Source: Leptothoe kymatousa TAU-MAC 1615 (lineage in GTDB: Bacteria > Cyanobacteriota > Cyanobacteriia > Phormidesmidales > Phormidesmidaceae). Taken from it: 64,000 nt of DNA. The translations under genes were made by a program, and so were the position numbers. Below are positions 24,816 to 32,891 of this stretch, piece after piece (the first letter of the stretch is position 1; each line of letters starts with the position of its first letter). Below the pieces are notes generated by a model that saw only the letters and a program-made list of their open reading frames with translations, searched no databases and was not told where the DNA came from. The stretch spans positions 1 through 64,000 of the forward strand of contig NZ_JADOER010000009.1 of NCBI RefSeq assembly GCF_018739865.1, written 5' to 3'.

Positions 24816-26885
24816 CTACTCCAAAGGCATCGCTGCAAAATGTTTCCGTAGCAGGTCATGCACAAATCGATAACGGCCACCGGTTCTTTGAATGAACCGA
24901 TGTTTGACGGCATGGTCGAGAAAACGGGCGTAGTTCCATGGGGTGTATCCGTACTTTGTGAGGAAGATGCGAAGGACGAAGTGTTTAATAGCTACATATA
25001 ACCCACCCAACATGGTGGATATTAGCCCGCTCACTAGTCCAAGAGACAGTCCACTCATCACACCGCCAAGAAGTCCACTCATCACCCCGCCAAAGAGTCC
25101 ACCAAGAACCCCGTAACGAAGTGCATTTTGAATGCTTTTTCTTATGCCTTGATTTGGCATATCTTTTTCTGTGATTACAACGTTCCTGAAACCATTAAGC
25201 AGCCCGCTTATCAGTGATGTTATCAGCCCGCTTATCAGTCCAAAAGCTAATCCTATAAGCAATCCGCCAATCAGCATAAAAATAAACAAATTTGTCAAAA
25301 TGCTCATTAGCCCGGCTATCCCCCCAAGCATAATTCCGAATATCAATCCGATCTTCAGTCCGTGCTTTAGTTCGTGCTTTAGTCCGTGCTGCAGTCCACG
25401 AAAAGACCACTGTACTTTTTCTATTGGTTCAATAGCGAGTACACCTAGTTCGTCAATTAGTCCAATCATTAGCCCGACAAGAAGCCCGAAAGCTAGTCCG
25501 AACGATAGCCCATCAAGTAAATCGCTCCTCAGCCAGGAAATTACCCAAAAAATCTGCCAGCAAAAAAGCCCAGAAATTAGCCCAACACTTATTCTATAGA
25601 GCATGCTTTGCCTATCAACATCAAGCCAATCTGGCTGCAATCCTTCAATCAAAAATTCAGTTTCATGGATATTTTCAAGCTGCTTTGCTAACCAGATAAG
25701 ATAATGAATTGTTTTCTGTGGGCTAGGCTCTTTAACTGATTTATAAGTGCCTTGATTACCAGGCTCATGGAGCTGTTTTTCAACATAAGCATCAAATAGT
25801 TCCTGCTCATTACGAATAGGCTTACCCTGATATGCCACTACCAGCATGAACAGGAACAATGGCTTCTGGGCTAGCTCCAGTAGTGTGGGGTTACCCTTGA
25901 TATTCTTCCAAAGACTTAATCGATTTAATTCTTCAAAGTACTCGCGAATCTGAACTTCTTTTAAGGACTCTAAATAGATAGCTCCATTTAGGCTGTCTAA
26001 CTTAATTGCACCAGCTTCATACTCCTCCCGACGACAGCAAACAACAAGTTCTGGCATATGGGTTGTTTCTAAAAACTGGTTGATTTTCTCAATGCACTGC
26101 CTTTGTTTGGTTAGTCCTAGCTCATCTAGGCCGTCTAGCAAGAGCAGTATTTGATAATTAGCCAACCATTGGTGGATGGTACCTTCCGACAGATCATAGC
26201 GTTTTTGAAACTGATCAACTATCCATTTGCCAATAGATTCCCCATTCCAGCTCGAAAGCTCCAGGATAACTGGCACTGGTTGATCTGCATCCTTTTCTGT
26301 GCGAGCCACTAGATCTTGAGCCAGTTGCAATAACTCAGTTGTCTTGCCAGAACCTGGTTCTCCAAGAATAAGTAACTTCCCCTGTATGTCCTGACGTTCA
26401 AACACCTTCATGATTTTCTTGAACTTTAGTGGCAGTGGGGTTTTATTGCCTTTGATCCGTAGAGTTCGGTTAATAGTCGGAAAACTAGATTCCGTATCCT
26501 CTGGCACCAGTTCAATCTTAGATTTACCCACTCTTTGCCGCTGGTCTTCCATATAGAGATCTAGCTTGACCAGCTCATGTAAGGAGTTAGCTAGACGAAG
26601 ATTGACTTCTTTTTTGACAATTTTCAGTAGCTGTTGGCGAGTGCGTTCTAGCTGGTCTGTGGTGGATTGAGCACGTTGAAACGGACTGCCAAAAATACCA
26701 GACAGCTTATCCCCGATATCAATCAGTACTAGAAAGGCTACGACTGATAGTGAAAGTACTACCCATAGCCAGGTAGGCATTAGCGACTGAAGCGTTTCCG
26801 CTACAGTGCTCCAACGGAAAGGTTCAGATTGCTCAGTCGAAGCTAAGAGAAGTGAGATCGCAACAGCTGAACCAGTCCCCAACAT
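24816..26885 (-). CDS. NACHT-type NTPase with glycine-rich membrane domain
   Basis: From the ATG at 26885 the protein has 689 residues. An N-terminal span (WLWVVLSLSVVAFLVLIDI) precedes the NACHT domain with Walker A GEPGSGKTT and Walker B ILLLLDGLDELG. After a winged-helix-like region (KPLFLFMLVVAYQGKP) there is a long stretch of short Gly/Leu/Ile/Ser repeats (LIGGLLIGLAFGLISG, MSGLLGGVMSGL), probably several membrane helices. The tail (YTPWNYARFLDHAVKHRFIQ, then GGRYRFVHDLLRKHFA) is the common cyanobacterial NACHT C-terminus. It overlaps the RHH gene upstream by one base. Such proteins can act as NLR-like immune sensors; that role is inference. Confidence 0.82.
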   Translation of the reverse strand: MLGTGSAVAISLLLASTEQSEPFRWSTVAETLQSLMPTWLWVVLSLSVVAFLVLIDIGDKLSGIFGSPFQRAQSTTDQLERTRQQLLKIVKKEVNLRLANSLHELVKLDLYMEDQRQRVGKSKIELVPEDTESSFPTINRTLRIKGNKTPLPLKFKKIMKVFERQDIQGKLLILGEPGSGKTTELLQLAQDLVARTEKDADQPVPVILELSSWNGESIGKWIVDQFQKRYDLSEGTIHQWLANYQILLLLDGLDELGLTKQRQCIEKINQFLETTHMPELVVCCRREEYEAGAIKLDSLNGAIYLESLKEVQIREYFEELNRLSLWKNIKGNPTLLELAQKPLFLFMLVVAYQGKPIRNEQELFDAYVEKQLHEPGNQGTYKSVKEPSPQKTIHYLIWLAKQLENIHETEFLIEGLQPDWLDVDRQSMLYRISVGLISGLFCWQIFWVISWLRSDLLDGLSFGLAFGLLVGLMIGLIDELGVLAIEPIEKVQWSFRGLQHGLKHELKHGLKIGLIFGIMLGGIAGLMSILTNLFIFMLIGGLLIGLAFGLISGLITSLISGLLNGFRNVVITEKDMPNQGIRKSIQNALRYGVLGGLFGGVMSGLLGGVMSGLSLGLVSGLISTMLGGLYVAIKHFVLRIFLTKYGYTPWNYARFLDHAVKHRFIQRTGGRYRFVHDLLRKHFAAMPLE

Positions 26886-27019
26886 CACGTCTGCCCCTGC
26901 TGAGCTTGCTTCAGAGCTTCTTCTTCCTTAAGTTTCCGAATCAACGCCTTGACTTGAGCCTCAAAGCGAATGGGCACTCTAACAAGCTTGGTGGTTCGGC
27001 CAGTGGCAGGTCTACTCAT
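26885..27019 (-). CDS. Small ribbon-helix-helix-like DNA-binding protein
   Basis: A 44-residue frame from the ATG at 27019 reads MSRPATGRTTKLVRVPIRFE, then AQVKALIRKLKEEEALKQ. This matches the MSRP...IRVP pattern of short cyanobacterial RHH or antitoxin-like proteins. Its TGA shares its A with the ATG of the NACHT gene, so the two are coupled. A palindrome sits directly upstream, as expected for autoregulation. Confidence 0.6.
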   Translation of the reverse strand: MSRPATGRTTKLVRVPIRFEAQVKALIRKLKEEEALKQAQQGQT

Positions 27020-27022
27020 GGG

Positions 27023-27044
27023 GATAACGGTTAACCGCGTTATC
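27023..27044. promoter_or_regulatory. Palindromic operator candidate upstream of the RHH-NACHT genes
   Basis: GATAACG (27023-27029) and CGTTATC (27038-27044) flank GTTAACCG. The element starts four bases before the RHH start codon on the minus strand, so a bound protein would block translation start or the promoter. Confidence 0.55.
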
Positions 27045-27090
27045 AGGAGTATACAGCTGGTCTATTGGGATTCCGTAAGCAATTAAATAA

Positions 27091-27125
27091 CCCCCGATGC
27101 ACTGAGCACCAGGGGCTGCTTTTTA
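27091..27125 (+). terminator. Hairpin with T run between NACHT and TIR genes
   Basis: CCCC at 27092-27095 and GGGG at 27112-27115 form the outer stem, with an inner TGC/GCA pairing. A T run follows at 27120-27124. It could end plus-strand read-through or shield the second TIR gene. Confidence 0.45.
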
Positions 27126-27230
27126 TAAGAATTTGAAGTGGCAGTATGTCTGCCATCCATACCTACAGTGCCAAGGATTAGATTCCTGACATCCATCAAC
27201 TAGACCAGCTTTAATTAGGTATACATAGTA

Positions 27231-27266
27231 GAAAGCGACTCTAACTGGCAGGTCCGAGTCGCTTTC
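27231..27266 (+). promoter_or_regulatory. Leader hairpin before the second TIR gene
   Basis: GAAAGCGACTC (27231-27241) pairs perfectly with 27256-27266 around 14 bases, 34 bases before the ATG. Compared with 18886-18921 the stem has changed at a paired position (CG to TA), keeping pairing intact. The text just upstream (AGGTATA...) and the distance to the ATG are also shared. Confidence 0.75.
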
Positions 27267-27300
27267 AAAGTGTGATGTGATGTTAGCCCAATTGTAGTAG

Positions 27301-28686
27301 ATGGTTCGGATTTTTTTGGCGCATGCCAGTGAGGATAAGGATGCTGTTATTGACTTATACAATCGGCTAAAAGCTAAAGGTTTCAAGCCCTGGTTAGACA
27401 AGGTTGACTTACTACCTGGTCAGAGCTGGCGAGCCGAAATCCCCAAAGCAATTCGAGACAGTGACGTTTTCATTGCCTGTCTATCCAAGGCATCGATTGC
27501 TAAGCAAGGCTATATCCAACGTGAATTTAGAATGGCGCTTCAGAAAATGGGGGACATGCCACCTGGACAAATCTATCTAATTCCAGTTTGCTTAGATGAT
27601 TGCCAAGTGCCCGAGCTGCGACAGGAGGAATACGGTATCAACCTGGCAGATTTTCAAGGGGTGGACCTGTTTCGAGAGGGGGAATTCGAGCGGTTGGTGA
27701 AGTCAATTGAGCTGCATTTTCCTAATTCGAAATTTACCCAAACTAGTTCTGCTTCAGTAGCGAATACTATAACGACGGAAAGCTGGCTAACCCTAGATGA
27801 CGAAATTATTGACTGGCTTGAAAAAAAGAGTCAAGCATCAACAAATGAGGCAGCTATTCAGAAAGTATTCGACTGGCTTAAAGCCACGAAATCTAGCTTT
27901 CAGAGGGCAAATACCTTGATCCTGATGGGCTACCGACTGGGTCAGAACAGTGTTGACGATTGGCTTAATGACTTTAAAGCACGGCACCACGAGAAGTCGG
28001 TGTCATTAAATAAAGCCCTTCAGTGTTTTGAAGCTGGAGAATTCAATGAGTACATTTATGACGGTACTCCCAAGCAATATTTGGAGGACCATTATATGAG
28101 CGACATCATATGGATAAATCAGGAAACATACATCAAGGCTACCGAGATCTTTTGGCATATCGAATTACCTAGTACATCTCAGGGCTTTGGTGTGGCTGAT
28201 ACAGTACTACAAACGTTGACCGAAATATTCAAAGTCGATCAAGATAAACTTAAATATGAAGGCAGCAAAGCTTGGTATGAGGAATTCCGCAAGTGGTTCA
28301 ACCCTACATATTTTGGTGCTGATGTATGGAATAAGTACTCAACATTTATTAAAACTAAGCACCAAGCTCAGTTTTATGATGAGCGCAATGATGCGTTGAC
28401 TGATTTTGTAGCACAGGCTATTGGTTGGTCATATATTTATGGCAGCAGCTATCTTCGTCTATCTGGTACTGAGGCTAGGCAATATTACAATGTCCTAACT
28501 TTAGGAAAAAGCCTTAGGACGCTTCAGCAAAGTGTAAAGCATAGTCCTCCAGAAGAGCAGTACGTGTCTGAACTCGATACAGCTAAGGGATTGCTGCGCT
28601 GGGCAGAAGACAGTGCCTACACACCGGAAATTTATTTTTTCAAGCCATTATCACCCTACTCATCTAAGGTACGCATTAGACCCTGA
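27301..28686 (+). CDS. TIR domain protein with unrecognised C-terminal domain
   Basis: The protein has 461 residues. Residues 1-~145 are a TIR domain nearly the same as that of the 18956 gene (MVRIFLAHASEDKDAV, FIACLSKASIAKQGYIQREF) with the presumed catalytic Glu75. The remaining ~310 residues match nothing I can name. They are aromatic-rich, with WLTLDDEIIDWLEKKSQA, DHYMSDIIWINQETYI and AIGWSYIYGSSYLRLSG. It may be a sensor or oligomerisation domain. The TIR DNA is close enough to the first copy to imply a fairly recent duplication with new C-terminal modules. Confidence 0.78.
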   Translation: MVRIFLAHASEDKDAVIDLYNRLKAKGFKPWLDKVDLLPGQSWRAEIPKAIRDSDVFIACLSKASIAKQGYIQREFRMALQKMGDMPPGQIYLIPVCLDDCQVPELRQEEYGINLADFQGVDLFREGEFERLVKSIELHFPNSKFTQTSSASVANTITTESWLTLDDEIIDWLEKKSQASTNEAAIQKVFDWLKATKSSFQRANTLILMGYRLGQNSVDDWLNDFKARHHEKSVSLNKALQCFEAGEFNEYIYDGTPKQYLEDHYMSDIIWINQETYIKATEIFWHIELPSTSQGFGVADTVLQTLTEIFKVDQDKLKYEGSKAWYEEFRKWFNPTYFGADVWNKYSTFIKTKHQAQFYDERNDALTDFVAQAIGWSYIYGSSYLRLSGTEARQYYNVLTLGKSLRTLQQSVKHSPPEEQYVSELDTAKGLLRWAEDSAYTPEIYFFKPLSPYSSKVRIRP

Positions 28687-28884
28687 ATGTTTATAAGGGC
28701 TCTGGTTATTACAAGTTCCCATTGCTGAGGTTATTGAGTGGTGATTTAGGTTACGCCTGGGCTGGCCAACACATTTAGCACTGGCTCAGACATCTTCCAT
28801 AATACTTTTACACTTCTTCCCCTCTTAAACTTTGCAAAAGCCCCTCAGAACAATCAAAATGAGACAGTTCACCTCAAGGTAAGA

Positions 28885-29040
28885 ATGCTTGCTCCAATCC
28901 TCAAAGATGCTCTAGCCGCACTTAAAGACATCGCCAGAGATCTGAATATTTCACTCGATGACCTCACCCCAGAGTTACTAGATACGTACATCGCTGAGTG
29001 TTTTACAAACGCCCGTTTAAGAGACACATCCGATGGGTGA
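28885..29040 (+). CDS. Small acidic helical protein
   Basis: A 51-residue frame starts MLAPILKDALAALKDIARDL and continues NISLDDLTPELLDTYIAE. It has the amphipathic spacing of a real peptide and a weak ribosome site (AAGG). It lies 100 bases upstream of the serine recombinase on the same strand. Function unknown. Confidence 0.45.
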   Translation: MLAPILKDALAALKDIARDLNISLDDLTPELLDTYIAECFTNARLRDTSDG

Positions 29041-29082
29041 GTTTTATCAACGGTAAACATAAGCTTTACCTGTCTCTTAACT

Positions 29083-29137
29083 TGTCTCAAAAACTATGTG
29101 TCATAATTAAGTCATGCACATGAGTTCTGAGACACAT
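29083..29137. promoter_or_regulatory. Inverted-repeat site upstream of the serine recombinase (possible res site)
   Basis: TGTCTCA (29083-29089) is inverted at 29128-29134, and ATGTGTC (29096-29102) at 29131-29137; another TGTCTC is at 29071. Serine resolvases often bind a res site just upstream of their own gene, so this is the most likely location. Confidence 0.5.
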
Positions 29138-29141
29138 AAAG

Positions 29142-29690
29142 ATGAAAATCGGTTACGCCAGAGTTAGCACCCACGATCAGACCTTAGATCTACAAATTGA
29201 TGCCCTTAACGCTGATGGGTGCGATCGCATCTTTACTGATGAGGGTGTGTCTGGTGCAAAATCATCCCGACCGGAGTGGGACAAGTGCCTTGATCAGTTA
29301 CGCAAAGGTGACGTGCTGGTGATATGGAAACTAGACCGCGCTGGCAGGAGTACTAAGCATCTAATCGAGGTATCAGAGTTCCTGGAGTTCAAAGGTGTAG
29401 AACTGCGCTCTATTCAGGACCAGATCGATACCAGTACAGCCATGGGCAAGTTCTTCTTTCGCACCATGGCCAGTATTGCTGAGCTAGAACGGGACATCAT
29501 CAAAGAACGTACCGAAGCAGGTTTGAAAGCTGCTCGTGCCCGTGGTCGTAAGGGTGGTCGCAAGAAAACGGTTACTAAAGGTCAGGAGTTAGAGGCTAAA
29601 CGGTTGGCTGAGGCTGGAGAAATGCCAATCACGGAAATTTGTAAGCAAGTGGGTATCAGCCGAGCTACTTACTACCGTTTGGTTGATTAA
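29142..29690 (+). CDS. Serine recombinase (resolvase/invertase family)
   Basis: This 182-residue protein has the catalytic Ser in YARVSTHDQ near residue 9, then LDRAGRSTKHL, the E-helix MGKFFFRTMASIAELERDII, and a C-terminal DNA-binding part (GRKGGRKKTVTKG, ITEICKQVGISRATYYRL) with a helix-turn-helix. This is the length of Tn3-type resolvases or Gin/Hin-type invertases. No transposase is nearby, so it may resolve element dimers or flip a segment. Confidence 0.9.
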   Translation: MKIGYARVSTHDQTLDLQIDALNADGCDRIFTDEGVSGAKSSRPEWDKCLDQLRKGDVLVIWKLDRAGRSTKHLIEVSEFLEFKGVELRSIQDQIDTSTAMGKFFFRTMASIAELERDIIKERTEAGLKAARARGRKGGRKKTVTKGQELEAKRLAEAGEMPITEICKQVGISRATYYRLVD

Positions 29691-29710
29691 GTTGCTGTCA
29701 TCAGGCTTAT

Positions 29711-29933
29711 CTAAAACCAACTTCTTTTCCAATCAGACATACTCTCCGCCCAGTTTTTCAATGACTCGTAACGGCTAAAGGTTCTATCCGCTTGCCTGGA
29801 CAGTATAAGGGGAACCAAATCTCTCACTGATGACGAATAGCGCAACAGTGCCAGGTAGCGAATGAGGAAAAAGCTAATGAATTCGTAGAGAAAGTTATCA
29901 TAATACAGCTTGACAAGCAGACTGAAATCCTTA
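29711..29933 (-). other. Open frame just past the GUN4 gene stop; possible frameshifted tail
   Basis: Directly after the TAA of the STAND-GUN4 gene, a frame one base over stays open for ~75 codons: NKDFSLLVKLYYDNFLYEFI, then FFLIRYLALLRYSSSV and RYESLKNWAESMSDWKR. Its composition is protein-like. The switch would occur at an A6 run (minus strand, 29934-29939): five As would keep the frame open. It could be a recent frameshift, a sequencing error or a chance open frame. Confidence 0.35.
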
Positions 29934-32891
29934 TTTTTTGCAGGCTATAGTTTTCCGTGCGAGAGGAGAGGAGCTGGGAATATCATAGTTGTAAGCTCCA
30001 GCAGTACTAATCCACTGCCCCCACCTTTTAATCCAATTCGCACTACGAAGGAAATCATAACCCCTGTCCCACGAAGACACTCCACCACCCAAAGCCGCCG
30101 TCAAAGGTTGCGAATATGGCCAGTCCAAGTCCGGGCTGTTCAGGGTCGCTATCGGAGAGACGAAAGGGAGGTGACCAGGAGGTGCTACCAGCTCTTCCCC
30201 CTCCATCCCTTGTGACCATGTCAGTTCGTCGTGGCTAAGCCAATATCCTTCCACTCCACTCTCATCATATTGATTCCATCCTACCCTCCGGGCGAACTGT
30301 ATCCAGGCTTCCTTATTATCCTGTCCTGGGATATTCTCTGTTTCTATTAAGATTTCCAACTGAACTCCAAAACCATAACGCTCCCCAGAATGCTCAAACC
30401 AGAGGGTGTCTATCTCTTGCAAATTGGAGCAGGCGATATTCGAATACGAAAAACGCAAATCCCTGGAACGTGCTGATGATAACAGCGCATTCCAAGTCAG
30501 TTCGTCAGCTTCTCGCCACTGATGCTCCTCCAAAACCTGATCTAGCTTCCGAATCAATTGCTTCGCTCGAAAGTCATAGTGCTTTTTAAGGGCTGGGGTC
30601 ACTAATGCACGAAATTGATTGTCCTCTAAATCGTCAGATGATGAAGACGCCAGTAATTGGTTGAAGGAGTCTGCAATGTCCTCTGAATTAAAGTTTGGTT
30701 TTTCAGGGATGTAGCCGAAAGCTTGTTCATAGGATGAACGGGCATTAGATGGTTCTTCTTGTTCTTCCCGTAAATTACCCTTAACCGCATAGGTAAAGAA
30801 AGCGATCTCTCGCCCCGATTTTGATTTAAATACATCAGGATTAGCATTGATCAACCGCTCACTTTCATCAACCAGAGTTTGCGCTTTTTCAATTCGCTTT
30901 TGTGCCTTTTCAATTTGTTTTTGTACTTTTCCACTAGAGTCATCAGAGGTAAACGGTATGAGATGGAGGTGAGCCATGGCCATGCTGCTCTTTAAGAGAG
31001 TCTGCTTCAACTCAGGACTATCGTCTGTAAACTCGGTAAAGGAAAAACCAATGTGTTTGATCGCATCTTCGGCAGCTTCTGGTTTTCCTTCATCTTCTGG
31101 CTTGTTGTATTCATACAGTTCGCCAACTAGAGTTGAGAGTTCATCCACCGTCTCAATATGGCTGGTGATCGCCATCGTCTTTTCTTCTGCCTGAGCTAAG
31201 TCAGCATCGGCATCAGCTAATTCTTGTTCAAGCTGCGCTAGTAACGCCTGCTGTCCCTGTGCCTTCTGCTCAGTTTGTTTGAGTTCCTCTTCTACCACTT
31301 GGCGCTGTGTTTCGGATTCTTTCAGGTCTTCCCCGGCCTTGGCAGCAAGGACTTCGGCATCCTGACGTTTTTGATTAGCCTCTTCAGCCAGGGTCTCAGC
31401 ATCTTCACGCCGCTGATTAGCCTCGCTCATTTGCGCCCTCGCAAACACCGCTAACCCACATAAGACGGCTGCCATAGCGAGGGTAGCAACTAAAACTTGC
31501 CTTCCCCACCGAATCTCCCGTTGGGCCTGCCGATTCGCTTCTGCCTGAATCTGCTCGGCGTCTTCGGCAGCTTCCCGTGCAGCTTTTTCCCGTGCCAGTT
31601 CAGCTTCTTCTTCTTGCTGTTGAATACGTGATGCCGACAAAAACTCCTGATCTTCGATACTGGGGCTTCTCTCTGCGGCCCATTGCTCTGCCTCTGCCAG
31701 CGCCTCTCCACGCAATAATCGGGAACTATCCGTTTTACCCGACGCAACCCAGGCACGAAAACTTTCCGAGTAGGGGCGTAGTTTTTTTAATTCCGCGTCA
31801 ATCCACACCTCGTCAAAGACAGCAGCGTAAATCGGGTTATAGACCTGGAGCAGGCCATCGTGCTTGACCACCAACCCCGCCAGTTGCAACTCCCGCTCTT
31901 CTAATCGATTCTGCGCAGGCAGCGACCCCACCTGCTGGATCTGGCGATACAACTCCAGCAGATATCCGGCCTTTTGCTCATTATCCAGCAAACGTTGGCG
32001 AATCGTCTTCAGGTGCTCCTGATGGTCTTGCGATTCCCACTGCTCAATCACCTGAGATCGCACTAATCCTTCGACTGCCGTTGGTTCACTGCCCTCGGTG
32101 ATCGGAAATTTAGAATCCACCACCAATTGACATACCCGTTGAGTGAGAAAGGGTTGCCCGCCAGTCCAGTGCAAAATTTCCTGTAACACCGTCGGGGGAC
32201 GATCTGCTTTTACTGCCAATCCAGCTGCCAGAGGCAAGGCTTCCTCAACGTCAAACCCTTTCAGGTTAATGGCCTTGCCAATATTAAATGGTGTTCGCTT
32301 GACATCCCCAATTAACTCCGATGGCATGGCCACACCGAACAACGCCAGGGTTAACCGTTGATAGTCTAGATTCTCCGCCCGCTTGTTATAGCAGGCACGA
32401 ATCAGGGCAAAAAAGTCATCGGTAAAAGGTAGGGTGATGGTGCTATCAATCTCGTCAATCAAAATCACAATGGGACGATCAATGCCCGGTAAGAGCACCG
32501 TCTCGATGAATTCCCCTAACCGTTCCACTGGGTCAATAAAATCACGCTCTTTCAACCATTGACGAAATGTGGGGCGATCGAGCAATTTCAATTCACGATT
32601 CAATTGATTAATAATCCCGGCATACCAGCGGTCGGGCTGTTCAGATTGGCTATCCTTAGCCGAAAAATCAAGGGTCACTCCCGTCCAACCGTCTGCTCGC
32701 AATCGAGTTAGCGTCCGCACCATCAGACTCGATTTACCCATCTGCCGCGAATTCAAGACGTAGCAGAATTCCCTGGCTTTCAGGGCTTTATACAATTCAT
32801 CATCGCTGGCCCGTATTATATATGAGGGCACATTCTGCGGTAAGGACCCTCCAACTTTATAAAAAGTGGCAGACAGGGGCGCGTCACTCAT
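29931..32891 (-). CDS. STAND AAA-like ATPase - membrane span - coiled coil - GUN4 domain protein
   Basis: The protein has 986 residues. Residues ~5-380 are an AAA-like (AAA_35) STAND domain with a Walker A-like NSRQMGKSSLM at 47-57, Walker B RPIVILIDEIDS, and GVAMPSELIGD. A membrane span (VLVATLAMAAVLCGLAVF) lies near 470-490. A long coiled coil follows (DAETLAEEANQKRQDAEVLA). The region near ~790-910 matches GUN4: LIRKLDQVLEEHQWREADEL, DTLWFEHSGERYGFGVQ, APPGHLPF. GUN4 binds Mg-protoporphyrin and stimulates Mg chelatase; in such fusions it may sense tetrapyrroles. The gene overlaps the upstream CHAT-TIR-STAND gene by four bases. Confidence 0.82.
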   Translation of the reverse strand: MSDAPLSATFYKVGGSLPQNVPSYIIRASDDELYKALKAREFCYVLNSRQMGKSSLMVRTLTRLRADGWTGVTLDFSAKDSQSEQPDRWYAGIINQLNRELKLLDRPTFRQWLKERDFIDPVERLGEFIETVLLPGIDRPIVILIDEIDSTITLPFTDDFFALIRACYNKRAENLDYQRLTLALFGVAMPSELIGDVKRTPFNIGKAINLKGFDVEEALPLAAGLAVKADRPPTVLQEILHWTGGQPFLTQRVCQLVVDSKFPITEGSEPTAVEGLVRSQVIEQWESQDHQEHLKTIRQRLLDNEQKAGYLLELYRQIQQVGSLPAQNRLEERELQLAGLVVKHDGLLQVYNPIYAAVFDEVWIDAELKKLRPYSESFRAWVASGKTDSSRLLRGEALAEAEQWAAERSPSIEDQEFLSASRIQQQEEEAELAREKAAREAAEDAEQIQAEANRQAQREIRWGRQVLVATLAMAAVLCGLAVFARAQMSEANQRREDAETLAEEANQKRQDAEVLAAKAGEDLKESETQRQVVEEELKQTEQKAQGQQALLAQLEQELADADADLAQAEEKTMAITSHIETVDELSTLVGELYEYNKPEDEGKPEAAEDAIKHIGFSFTEFTDDSPELKQTLLKSSMAMAHLHLIPFTSDDSSGKVQKQIEKAQKRIEKAQTLVDESERLINANPDVFKSKSGREIAFFTYAVKGNLREEQEEPSNARSSYEQAFGYIPEKPNFNSEDIADSFNQLLASSSSDDLEDNQFRALVTPALKKHYDFRAKQLIRKLDQVLEEHQWREADELTWNALLSSARSRDLRFSYSNIACSNLQEIDTLWFEHSGERYGFGVQLEILIETENIPGQDNKEAWIQFARRVGWNQYDESGVEGYWLSHDELTWSQGMEGEELVAPPGHLPFVSPIATLNSPDLDWPYSQPLTAALGGGVSSWDRGYDFLRSANWIKRWGQWISTAGAYNYDIPSSSPLARKTIACKK

